Assembly: GCA_035222895.1 (NCBI GenBank)
Contig: JAVYIG010004946.1
Coordinates: 84,095-148,094, forward strand
Source of the DNA: Strongylocentrotus droebachiensis
Lineage: Eukaryota; Echinodermata; Echinoidea; Camarodonta; Strongylocentrotidae
Reading direction: 5' to 3'
DNA length: 64,000 bases
Every line of letters starts with the position of its first letter. The first letter of the stretch is position 1. This document shows, piece by piece, positions 44,545 to 57,000 of the stretch. The position numbers were made by a program, and so were the translations under genes. The notes under the pieces are model-generated. The model had not been told where the DNA came from, ran no database searches, and saw nothing but the letters and a program-made list of their open reading frames with translations.

Positions 44545-44785
44545 ATATCGAGGGTTCAGTGACACAAAGACGTAACTCCATATTTTGCCAAAATGAGTAT
44601 TTGATATCAAAAGTGTTCAGAAAAATGTGGGCTTTCCAGGAAACACAAAACACCCCATTGAAGTCAATGGCTAGTGAAACATAGACTCAACTCCTTAAGG
44701 CCCAAGTGCTCAGTGACACATAAACCACTTTTTCTCAAAATGGCCAAAATGGAGTTACGTCTTTGTGTTACTGACCCCTCGATAT
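44545..44785 (+). mobile_element. MITE family F, copy 1 (about 36-bp inverted ends)
   Basis: ATATCGAGGGTTCAGTGACA at the left and its complement at the right (TACTGACCCCTCGATAT). The inverted repeat extends to GACGTAACTCCAT. The second copy is inverted at 51174-51439. Confidence 0.9.
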
Positions 44786-44987
44786 GTTGTACATGGCTGA
44801 ATTACATGTAGCTTGATGTGATGCAGTCAGTAGGTTTCTAGAGCAGTTCATTTTGCATCTAAATGAAGTAAAATCTCCCTTTCAATTCACCTACCACGTT
44901 GCCTGTCCTTGCATCCTGAGATGCGTTTATACCAGTGTACGGAATAAAAGATATTGTACAAGATGTTGAAATATCTAGGACTCTAAT

Positions 44988-45417
44988 ACTGTTTTCACAC
45001 TGGCAAAATGTTGCCTAACCCGTTCTATAGGTGGGGTTAAGGGGGTGTCTTAGCCCCACCTATAGTCCGGGGTTAAGCCTATTCCACTTTCTGTTCAGAC
45101 TTGTATTTACCAAAGTGGGCTAGCCCCACCTATAGTACGGGGTTAACTAACCCTGCAAAATAGCAGGGCTAACCCCGCAATTGTGGTGCTAACTCCTGCT
45201 AACCCTGCAATTGCGGTGCCCACTGTCCAATCATAACATTCATGATATCCGGGGCTAACGAATTGCAGTGAGAACAGCGTGAATTTTCTTATTCCGGAAT
45301 AGGCGCTAGTATGGGACTAAAAACAGCGTGTGTGAAAAGCCAAAAAAAATAGTCCGGGTTAAGGATAGTTCGGGGTTAAGCAAAGTACGGGGTTTAGCAA
45401 AACCAGTGTGAAAAGAG
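44988..45417. mobile_element. MITE with CACTGG inverted ends and GGGGTTA clusters
   Basis: CTGTTTTCACACTGG and CCAGTGTGAAAAGAG form the ends. The interior repeats GGGGTTA/TAACCCC-type and TGCGGTGC motifs. Confidence 0.7.
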
Positions 45418-48317
45418 TTTAAATGGACATTCAATCAATTTGTTGCTGAGAAAACAAAGTATATGGATTTTCTTTACATTAAGTCTTTTGGAAGAAGAAA
45501 ACCTACATTTTATCAAGTTCATCCATTTTCTTTAAATCAGTTTCCAGCTGTCCAAACATGCCATATAGTTTTCTAGAACATGAAACCAAAAATGCTGAGG
45601 TTCAAGAAAGTAGACCACGTTGCTCCCGATGTTTAGAGCTTCATTCAAAGTAAAGGATTTTTGTTTTTCTAAAAGCCTTTGAATAGATTAAAGAGTGACA
45701 TTTCTAGTCCTGCATGATGGTTAGGATGGTGATTGAGATTTTTTCTGAGGTAAAATGAAGATTGAAATCCCAGTGGTATAGATAGCATCACACATTTTGA
45801 CCCAGAAAAATAGGCAATTTATGAAAACGAGATAAAAAATTTGAATTCTACGAGACAAAATTATCTTCCATTTCTTGAGTGCGTGTTTATAAGTTTGTAT
45901 TATGAAACTTTTATAAACAGGTCATTAAGCAATAGTTCACTGCACTTAAAGATAATACTTAATCTTTGATGTTTGCTTAGTCTATTTTCATATCCCTACA
46001 TATCGTTGCCTCCTGATTATGGACGCATAATTGCTGCCTCTCTGTGAATGTAGACAGAGCTGATGATTTTAAGCAAAATATTTCAATATCTTAATGCATA
46101 GACATTACTATTTTGTGTAGAGAAGCAGTGTTTTGTGTAATTGATCCATGAGAATACTTGAAATAAATTATATGCCCAATGGATATAGATTTAAAAAAGG
46201 GATATAAAAACTACAAAGTGGATGCTGCATTGAATATTTCAGACATTCTTTGTCAGTTTTGTGGTGCCAAGGTCTTTTTAAAACTTTATTTTTTCTTTTG
46301 TAATACTTTATTGTACTATTCCAAGTTTACGTTCTGGTTATTACATTAATTAATTTTCCAGTCAGATAGTAGTGTTTGACATAGATTTTTTCTTTTTTTA
46401 ATTCTTGAGAATCATCGTAACTTTTGTTTGTTATAGATTGTTGACCTTTGACTTGCATACATGCTGATGAAGCTGTAATTATGAAGCATCTGCCACCCTC
46501 ACGTTCTGTGAGGAAAAGAGGAAGGGATAAAGTACATTTTTCTATCTATCGGTTAAACAAATATTGTCCAAACAATAATTAACACTATCACAGATAGCGT
46601 ATGGTTGAGTATGGTCACGGTCAAGTGAGCTACAGTCCTGCGGCATTCAGTGATTTTTTTCTCTCGATTGTCTGGATTATTCAGATTAATATTTGATATA
46701 TTAAGATATTACTGGGTGGTACTCCGCATCCATTGTAGGCCAGTATGTACAAAGGTCATGCATATACATATTGACCCTTATATTCAGGTGTTATAGGCTA
46801 TTGGCATAAATGGCCTTTCTGGGCAGGTTTTCTTTTCATCATTGAAGCTAGTGAAGCAAGTTTAACTACTCATTTCATGAAATTTGCTTTCCAGTAATAC
46901 TGTTGCTTGTAAAAAGCTAAATTTAATTAAAGAGTAAATTTAATTAAAGATTATACATGCCAACATTGCATGTATAATCAGATTTTTACATGGCATCATA
47001 AATATCTTATTTGATGGCCGCAATGCATTATGATTCTTCAATAAGAGTGGGTTAGAAACTGTTGGTACAATGTATTACTTTCTTAACATCATGTATCATT
47101 GATGATCAATCCAAGTCCATTTTTGTTCTCTATCTCTCTCTCTCTCTCACATACTAAAATTCTTGTTCAGCACCTTCTCTTTCTGTTTCTTTTTTACACC
47201 TCTTCTCTTTTTATTAAAGTTTTTAACTTATTTCTCACAAACATTTTTCTCAGTTGCTCAACATCTCACTCTAGATGTTTCTCTTTTACTATGATTTTTC
47301 TCTGTCTCTCCTTTCCTTCTCTATCCCCATCTCTCTCTCTCCTCTTTCTCTATCTATTCATTGCATCCCTCCATATTATGTGTACCCCATCTATCTAATC
47401 AGATTTACATCAGTTGCCTTTGTTTCATCAAAACTGAAACTATATTTGCCAAATTGTATTCATCTGTTTTGCTTGGCATCATGTATCATTGAATTACTTT
47501 AAACAAGACGAAAAAAGTACTATTTTTTAATAAAATGCAGCATTTTTTGGCTACAAATTTACAAAGATCTTTTGTTTCTTTTTGTAGAGTCATCTATCTG
47601 TATCCACTGAATAAATATCTCTTAGACATGCTTCTGTATACTTTGGACAAAGAAAATACAATTTAGGTCATGTATTGAATTCTTTTTAAATTGTGATTAA
47701 TGAACTGAAGATAACATGTCGTTTAATAAAGAATGAGTTTCAGTTTATTGTTTTAGATATATGGAGGGGTGTAAAATAAATACAGAACACTTCAGTCATG
47801 GTGTATTTATTTTCAACATATTTATTCGATAAGCTTTTTTAATCAAAAAAATTAAATGAACTTTTTTTTGTAGGAGCAAGTTTTTGTCACATATGACAAA
47901 AAGCTACCAATAACTGTGTTTGATTATAAATGAAATATAATAAATGCTGTTAAATACTGGTATACAATGTATAACATGCATGCAGCATTGTAACTTCATA
48001 CAACATACATATTTACAAACACAGGCAATTGCACAGTATAATTCTATAGGGGGGAGGGGGGGGGGGGAGGACACATCTTACTTTTGTTTAATTCACTTCA
48101 CATCTTTCATTAATGTAGTATATATTCAAGAACATACACGTATGAGTAGCATTTTCACATCATTTTAGTTTCATATAAACTTTCTTTATGGTAGAAAATC
48201 AATCATATTTTATCACGTACCGAATGCTTCCCACCTCGGATCCCACACAATCAATCTAGACAATCAATATGAAATATCATTTTCCCAGAAACTCTCTCCA
48301 AGCCAAAATGTTATTTG

Positions 48318-48727
48318 TATTTATTACATCCATTTGTGGATTCTCAAAATATGACAAAAATCAAAACAATTATGGCATGTCTTCACATTGGACTTCATCT
48401 TGGAGTAAGTGGAGAATGAAACGGTTGATTGATTTACTCAATTTGCAAGCATGTATTGTTGCTATATTGAACAAGCCTCTGGCAACAATGTCTATTGCCT
48501 GGTCTAACCTTTACAACATGATATATTGTATTTTTTGACATATATTTGTGGATTCTCACAAACAACAAAATATATAAAAATGGCATATCTTCATATTGGA
48601 CCTCCTCTTAGAGTAAATGGGAATAAATGGTTCATTGATTTAGTCTCAATTTGCAAGCATGAATTGTCGCTATATTGAACAAGCCTCTGGCAATGATGTC
48701 TATCGCCTGGTCTAACCTTTACAACAG
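48318..48727 (+). repeat. Two-unit tandem duplication of about 205 bp
   Basis: Units share TATTTGTGGATTCTCA, ATTGAACAAGCCTCTGGCAA and GCCTGGTCTAACCTTTACAA. Confidence 0.85.
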
Positions 48728-50201
48728 GAATAGGCTACCGGTACACATTATGGTACATCTTGGACAATGACATTGGTTGGCCTGTATTTCGATCTTTCTA
48801 TTCACTTGTTATTAATTGGTAGCTATTGAGTTTATATCCACATGTGCACTAAAGTTAAAATGAAAATAATAAAAATGAAGGAAATTTAAAAACCCTTGAG
48901 TTTTATACACTTGGTTTCGTTTTCAAATTATGGAAACAGACAATTTGCGGGGGGGGGGGGGGGTAAATACACTAATCCCTGCTTGATTGTATACTGCCAT
49001 TACAACAACACACACAAATTTTTTTTTTTTTTTTTTTCTTGCTCCCTTGGTTTTGGGGAATCGTGTATCACAAGAGCTCCAGTATGTCATATACAACACG
49101 TACATCATTATCCTCATTATCATTACAAATGACCTTTTATCAATCTATAATTTGGCATGCATGAGCAGTTATTGTGCTGGTTAAAATTTTCAATTTTTAT
49201 ATTGTTACAATGTGGTTCTACATGTACCCTTAAGTGGTAAAGTCGTGATTTTCTACAATTATGCATTTTGTGATCGGATGTGTCTTTCCAGAGCCACTAC
49301 ATTTTGCTAAATTAATAACCTAAGCTGGTTATTCCCTTTAAACACTATCATTGCACCCCACCCCCTAGGAATGCTGATTGTCTGATTTCCCCCGCATACA
49401 CATGCAATTATTGTAATGGTCAACAAAGCGTAATGTAAACCGCCAGTCAAGATCAAATAACCCCCTTGTATATACAGGACGGACTAACTGCGTAGATGCT
49501 CTAATCCCGCGCTGACTGACTAAAGGCTTTCGCTGCGCTTCCTCGACCACGGTGACGGGACGGTTTGTTTAAAAAGAACAAGAACTTGAGGTTTGCATGG
49601 ACATGACAGATGAAATGGCGTTGAAGTGACAACTTTATCCGGGGCGGCCTATGCTTGCTGTCAGAAAAAAAAATCTCTCTTTCTCTCTTGAGTTGTGATG
49701 TTATTTGAAGGGTTTGTCCAAACAAAGTAGCGGAATGAAATTTCAGTGACGGTTAAGACGCATCTACCCTTCTCAAATTACGACTGTCCTGCCTGCATAG
49801 CATTGTATCACTTAGTCATAGCATCATCTCTTTGGTCATAGCTATTTCAAGGAATCTCTGTGGTTGCACTTTTACATTATTTATCTACTGTCACGTATGG
49901 CTGTGGATAAAACACTGGATTTGTTTAAAATCTTCATTTCTTAAGATAAGAAATCCATTAACTGAGGAAACACAATGTGCCTCAATACAGACAATAGTAT
50001 AGTGGGGGTTGGGTGTCTGCACACTAATACCTAACAAAAAGACTTCTCTTTTGCCTTCGGATTTAAGAGATAATATTCATCAATTCATCATGTATGAATA
50101 TTGGTAAAATCCTTTACCTAAACTCAAGATATCCCAAATAAACCCACAAGAGGAGACTCTTATATATTTCAAAGAAAATATGTTGAAAACTAATTGTCCT
50201 C

Positions 50202-50207
50202 TTTATT
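50202..50207 (-). terminator. Candidate polyadenylation signal of the SNX gene
   Basis: TTTATT on the plus strand, i.e. AATAAA in the gene's direction, about 675 nt after the stop. The 3' UTR would then include the telomere-like tract. Not verified. Confidence 0.3.
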
Positions 50208-50494
50208 TATGACTTGTAAATACGGTAGCTAAGTGGTTTCAACTATTTTCTTACATTAAGTAATAAAACATCTTGCTATGTATATTTTAGGCTTAACTGA
50301 ATCATCTCTCTTCAATAAATATTGCACAGTAATATCAACCAACTCTACGATATATATAAAAATATAGTTTTTGTTTTACATACAATATTTTACATAATAT
50401 GAGTTTCTAAGCACCAACTAACATGCACAATAAGTCAAAGTTCTGCACACAACTGAGAATGCATCTCAATGCTTGCCCTAGAGACAATTGGTAA

Positions 50495-50775
50495 ACCTTA
50501 CCCTAACCCTAAAACTATACTTAATCCTAAACCTAACCTTAACCCTAATACTAACCCTAAACGTAAATCTAACCCTAACCTAAAGCTAACTCTAAAACTA
50601 ACCCTAAACCTGATCTAAAACCCAAATTGCAACCCATAGTCCTATTCCATACCTAACCCTAAAACTAACCCTAAACCTAATCTAAAACCCAAAGTGCAAC
50701 CCATAGTCCTATACCGTACCTAACCCCAACCCTAAATCCTAACTGTGACCAAATAGCAACCCTAACCCTATATCT
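50495..50775 (+). repeat. Degenerate telomere-like CCCTAA tract
   Basis: Dozens of CTAACCCTAA, CCTAAACCTAA and related hexa/heptamers, interrupted by a duplicated AACCCATAGTCCTAT segment. It lies just past the SNX stop codon and would be in its 3' UTR. Confidence 0.85.
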
Positions 50776-50881
50776 TTCTCAAAAGAAAGCCATGCAATTA
50801 TCATCGGAGCACCTGTTGCACAACCATCACATTTGCAACACTACAGAACGAATGTCTTTCATGCTGTACAGTCCATTTCCT

Positions 50882-51020
50882 CTAGGATGCAGAACTGGAA
50901 CTTTCAGGGTCATCATACAATCCTTGCCGCACTCCGTCAGCCAAGATATCAGGAATACCCCCCTCTGGAGGCGTCGCGTTTAGAAATGGATCACTTTCGA
51001 AAACCATGACGGGCTGGTGA
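50882..51020 (-). CDS. SNX24: SNX terminal exon
   Basis: The acceptor is CTTTTTGCAG. It encodes HQPVMVFESDPFLNATPPEG, then ILADGVRQGLYDD and a Ser tail, with TAG at 50884-50882. It matches the HQPV-x-x-F-x-x-DP tail of SNX24/22. Confidence 0.92.
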
Positions 51021-54000
51021 CTGCAAAAAGAGACAATACAAAACTTTAGGAAACCATTCAAGTTCACCCATGTCACCTATAGCTTAGCTCAAATGTCACA
51101 TTACTGTGCTGTAGACGTACGAGATGAGTGGTTCATACACTTGGCTGGAGGTTGTGGGTCTAATCCCCCGCACTATATCGAGGGGTCAGTGACACAAAGA
51201 CGTAACTCCATTTTGGCCATTTTGAGACTGAAAAAGTGGTGTCACTGAGCACTTGGGCCTTAGGGAGTTTAGTCTATGTTTCACTAGCCATTGACTTCAA
51301 TGGGGTGTTGGGTGGAGTTAAGTCTTTCTGTTTCCTAGCTGGAAAGCCCACATTTTTCTGAACATTTTGATATCAAATTTATATTTTGGCAAAATGTGGA
51401 GTTACAATGTACGTCTTTGTGTCACTGAACCCTCAATATGTTCTCAAGCAAGGCATCTTAGCTACATGTGTTAAATGGGTACCCACAGTAGGATGAGAAA
51501 TGTAATGTAGTTGGAATGGGAAATGCACACTTGTAAAATGGCACTTGCCTGAAGTACTCCCCAGGTAGCAGAGTGTGCGCATTTGTGGAATAGCAATTGA
51601 AACCAATGACCAGGGTAATAACAATGTAGAGCACTAGCTTGAAGAGAAATGTAATATGAAGTGCTAGATGCAAATTACCATTATTATGACATTATTTTCA
51701 ATCAATAATAAAACTGCATAGAGGATCTTTAAAAATGTATTTGAGCTTTTGCTAAAACTGACCATTTAAACCAAAGAACAGTTGCTAGCAAAGTACCTTT
51801 CCTTTTCTTCAAATGTTAGCAGCATGATAATAACAAGGCCTGTAATTTTTTTTATTTTTTTTTGCCTGTAACTCAATTTGATCCCATTTTTATAGGCTAT
51901 ATCGATTTTAAAGTAGGCAGATTTTTTAACATACATTACATGTAAAGAACTTTTGTGACATTTGCATTACTTTACACAGGCTTTAAAACATTTTTTTTCA
52001 CTGGCACAAAATCAAATTAGAAGAACTGTAGAATACATACAAGTATTATATCCATACATAGTGAAAACATAGTAAAACAAAAAATGGGTTTCTTTTATGA
52101 ATAGATGTAGATTGTATCTGCAAGGTTAATGAGAACATTTTCTTACATAAAAAATAAATTTTCAACATATTTCAATATGTTGAATTTACAAGTACCGGTA
52201 CAAAAATAAAAAATTATGTTCACACAAAGACAAACAAATGACAATATTTACAGTATGCATGATGTAAGGGTGATTGGGTAGCTCAAAATTCAAAACTTAT
52301 TTGACTTATTAAAGGTCAATGATTTATATCAATATTCTTGCAGGCAGACATGTCTTTAATAGCCAGAGTACACTCCGGTTATCACAAGAACCTCTCGGGT
52401 TGACTCTGCCCGAGAAACATTGTGATACACCCCATTTTCTTACAATATGAATTGTCTTGACGTTGATCATACTCTACCAATACACCATGTCATATATTCT
52501 CAAGATAAATGTTCACTAACTTCTGCATATGCACAAAGCAGTATATTGAATTTTGAATTGGCAGTTTGTCTGTGGATTGAGACGTAGTTGAGGATAACTC
52601 TCCTGTTTGTTGTGTACAAAAATATCATTTATTTTTCTTTTCTTTTAAATGCCTTCCCCCTTGTGGGATAACTCAAACTGTATGGTTAACATATATTATT
52701 ATAGAGTCCCTCTATACAGAATAGACCCTTCTGAGTCATAATGTTTTGAAGAATTGACATTTTAGTCAGTATGTGTGATGGAGCAAAGGGGAGAGTTGTC
52801 TGCCACTACATCACAGATACATTTTGAAGAACCAATACCGATAATGGTTACAACTTTTTCAAATTCATAACTTTCAACATTTTTGTCAGATTTCATCAAA
52901 CTTTCACCAGTCTACTTCTATGATGTTTATGCTTTCTTCTAGAGTGGTTTGCTATCAAGGTTGGATTTGCCTACAATGATGAAATTGTAATGTACACGTA
53001 ATCATGACCATTTTATACCTCTCCATCAGAAAGTAATTAATAGAGGAGCAGGAAAACCAAACATAATTTTGATTTATTTCCTCACATAAATATTTAATCA
53101 TTGTAATAAAGCATTCATAGAGCAGCAGAATAATAAAATAAGACTTTGATTTACATGTACTGTACATGTATTTCCACACTTGAAAATGCAATCATTGTTT
53201 TAACGAAGCACATTGTATCTCATATTTACATCATAACAAACATATCCCTGTAGTTAGGAAATGAAATGAAAGTGATTCTATTATACACCTGTAGCATAGA
53301 GTCCCATCACCCATCGCCTCTTAATTAGACTCAACGTTTATGAATAAAACTTTTATTGCAGTTCAGATTTACAACTTTTAATAAATAAGGGGGGTAGTAA
53401 AGGTGCTCTATTTATAAACAGCTTGTAAATCAGAGTAATGGCTTAGTTGAGGGGCAATGAAAAGTGTTCCACTTCAAGTCAATACAAGTATGGCTTGTTT
53501 ATCAATGAAAGAGTGAATGTTTTCTAATACTTCCTGCCTTCCATCATCACTTTTCATCGATGATGCACGACAAAAGCATCACCAAAAATGAGAATGGTAC
53601 AAAAAGCATAAAATAAGGATGACAAATTAATCACAACTTGGTCTACCTACGGTGAGTTATGGTTATGGTTTATATGTGGTGCCAAAAGCGGTGATTCGTA
53701 CGCAGCACGTAGTGGATCTTAATGAAAGAATACCATGTCGTAAATAAAGCACACCCTTGACATGTGTTTATGGAGGAGATGAAGATGGGTGAGAAACTCA
53801 GCTCAAGAACAAAGCAGTATGGATGAGAACATAAAGAGAGAGAGAGAGAGATTGGCAAGAGAGAGAGAGAGATGGGCAAGAGAGAGAGAGAGCAAGCAAG
53901 AGAGAGAGAGAGCAAGCAAGAGAGGGAGAGAGGTGAAACAGCGCAGCTCCCTCACTGTATAGAAATGCAAACACATATCAATCAATGCATGCAATCTTTG

Positions 54001-57000
54001 TTTCTCACTTGCTCCATCCCCTCAACATTAGAAAATCACATCAGATATATTTTGGAACAGACAAAAGGAAAATTCCTCTATTTTTTTCTTCATAGAAATT
54101 AAATCAAATACGATAAGAACAAATCATTTAAAATCACACTGAATATTCTAACACTTAACCCTGAATTTCTGGGTGAATACTTTACAACTATTTCTTGTAC
54201 ATGTAATAGCAACCATGACACAGAAAATGCTTCTGTTTTTAATTAAAATGAATAGTTTGGAGACTCTTTGAAGGTAGTCTGTCCATTTTGCAGGCTGAAA
54301 ATACAAAATTATGTAAATCCTATGGTAAACAAGAGATAATACCAACTAAAAACTCCTCTTTAAAGATTAGAACTGGTAATGTGGAATTATATCGACCATT
54401 AAGAACTTTCAAAATGCTTGCAAAAAATAGGCCTAGAAGGCAGTCTGATTTTCAGACCCTTGTACCGCATCTAGTCGTACATTTTGTGCTGGGTTAAGAC
54501 AAATGAAAATGTCCTAGTTGAGTGGTTCAAGCTGAGTGGTTCAATCCCCGGCATAACGTCCTTCGGCAAGGCATTAATCTACATTTGCCACACTTGACCC
54601 AGGTGAGGTAAATAGGTACTGGCAGGAATAAATTCCTTGAAATGCTAGAGCGCAAAATGGCAGCTAGGCTAAAGCCGGGGTAATAATTAATTTGTGCGCC
54701 TCGGAATAGAATTGTCTAGATAGACGGCGCTATATAAATGCCTATTATTATTATTATTATTGATATTACCCTTTGCAGCTAATTTTATCTATGTTATCAA
54801 AATTTTTAAAAAGTTGGTCAGTCACTCAACAGTGTCTGACAGTGAAGTCTAGAGAGTAAATCGACTAGGTCACTGCTAAAGTTTCACCGTACCTTGAAAT
54901 CTCTTTTGGAAGTGCTTTAATCAATTTTAAAATGCTAATATCAGGAATAAGACTGAAATTAATTGTATTTGGTGAAACATCCAGTATGACTATTATCATT
55001 TCAACACTCACTAAAGCAGACCATTGTTAGATGTCCATATTTGTATTAGTTACATACACATTCTACTTCTGCAAGAATATGTCTATTTCATTCAGTGCGA
55101 TGAATGTTAGTTACACTTCTACTTCTACTTCTACGACGATACTCCGCAGGATCCATAAGTCAGGATGTAGAGCTGAGGAATAAGCTATCTAGTTCTTGGT
55201 CTAGATGCTTGGTGGAAGCGCTCCCTTGAAGCCCTCCAGTGAAGTAGCGTCAAGGGTGATCTTTGAAAGTGCATTCCACGCAGTTACTGTCCGAGGGAAA
55301 AATGAGTTCTGGTAGAGCTGGGTGCGGGATGGGATAGCCAGCAACTTCTTTGAGTGATACTGTCGTGTGTTGCTGACAATCATGGGTGCTGTGTAATGGT
55401 GTGCATTGATGGCTACTGTGTCGTTTTGGATCTTGTACATATGGTGGAGGCTTGCAGCATTTCTTCTCCTCTCCAGGCTCTCCCATTTCAGATGTTGAAT
55501 CATGGCCGAGACACTGGCCATACGACGATATCTCTGGAGGGTGAATCTTGCTGCTCGCCTTTGTACTGCCTCGATTTTGGATATATGCTTGTGTGTGTGA
55601 GGGTTCCAGACCAAGCAACAGTATTCCAGATGAGGTCTAACATTAACAAGAGAGAAGTAGGCTTGTGAGGTTTTGCAGAGATTTCTGCTGACTAGTCCCA
55701 GCATCCGATTGGCTCGGGATGTGATGTTGTTCATGTGGCCTTGCCAGGACAAGTTGGATGAGAAAGTCAGTCCTAGATACCGGAGATCTGTTACCAACGC
55801 AAGAGGAGTGTCTCCTAGCGTGTATGTCGTGGTGATGGCTTTCCGACGTAGGGAGAATGTGATGTGGTAGCATTTCTCGGTGTTGAATTTCATCTGCCAT
55901 GTGTTAGCCCATGAATGCAGCCTGTTGAGATCTTGTTGTAGGGCTTGGCTATCAGTGACATCAGTGATCGGACGGTATAGAAGACAATCATCAGCAAAGA
56001 GTCGGATTTTGGAAGAGATCCCATGATGCAAGTTACTAATGACTTCAAGTCAAATGAAGAATAACACAACTAAATGCTGCCAAATCAATGTTAGCTGCAT
56101 GATCATGAATCTAAATCATAAAGCACTGAATATTAGATATTTGAAAATATGAGTGTTACTCATGAGGAAAAAATAATTAACCACTCATTCAGTGGAGAGA
56201 ATGTTAGTAACATGATGCAAGTTACTTATGATTTCAAGTAAAATGAAGAATAAAACAACAGAATGCTGCAAAATCAATGTTAGCTGCTTGATGATGAATC
56301 TAAATCATGGAGCAGCTAGTATTAGCTATTTGAAAATATGATTGTTACTCATGACATGAGAGGGAGAAAAAAAATGAAAGTTTCATTCTACTTCCGCAAC
56401 TACATGTCTATTTCATTCAGTTGGATGACTGTTAGTTACATGATGCAAGTTACTTATGATTTCAAGTCAAATGAAAAAAAAAAAAAAATGCTGTAGGGAA
56501 AAGCTGCCAAATCAATGTTAGATGCATGATCATGAATCTAAATCATGAAGCAATATTCTAATATTGAAAATATGAGCGTTACTCATGAGGGGAGGAAAAA
56601 AATAATAACCACTCACGTTGAAGTTTCTTTTATATCTAAATCATCCAATGAACTGTGAGGACAAATCAAAATGATTAAATACACGGTTATATATTCAAAC
56701 AATAGTAGCAAGGATTTGTTAAATGCAAATTGGACATGCGGGATCGGAAGTATACCAGTTAATCATCATGTTAATCAAAGTTATTCTGACAGCTTTTAAT
56801 CTGATTAGTCTTGGGCTAAGTAACTAAATGGCAGAATTGCAGGCGTCAAAATGTTTTAATCTTTCAAATATAAACACGACAATATAAGCACTGACAGATT
56901 ACTCAGTTAAACTAGCAAATTTTGAAAAATAAGAATAACAACAACAACACAAGTTTATAAATACATTTAACAACACTAACACCAAACTGAGAGATAATAT

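Larger units (their letters stand above)
45418..50494. other. Tail-to-tail intergenic interval, no gene seen
   Basis: AT-rich with CT-rich runs at 47130-47150 and 47330-47350, a G-rich tract at 48051-48069, a G15 run at 48949-48963 and a T17 run near 49020. No ORF has recognisable content. Confidence 0.55.
51021..55116. other. SNX last intron, left part
   Basis: Contains MITEs F2 and C3, a GA microsatellite (53836-53930) and the nested J3/SINE. Nothing else is recognisable. Confidence 0.5.

Noticed and set aside
50495-50775. A true chromosome end
   Set aside because: The units are degenerate and coding exons of the SNX gene continue on one side and MSH3 on the other.
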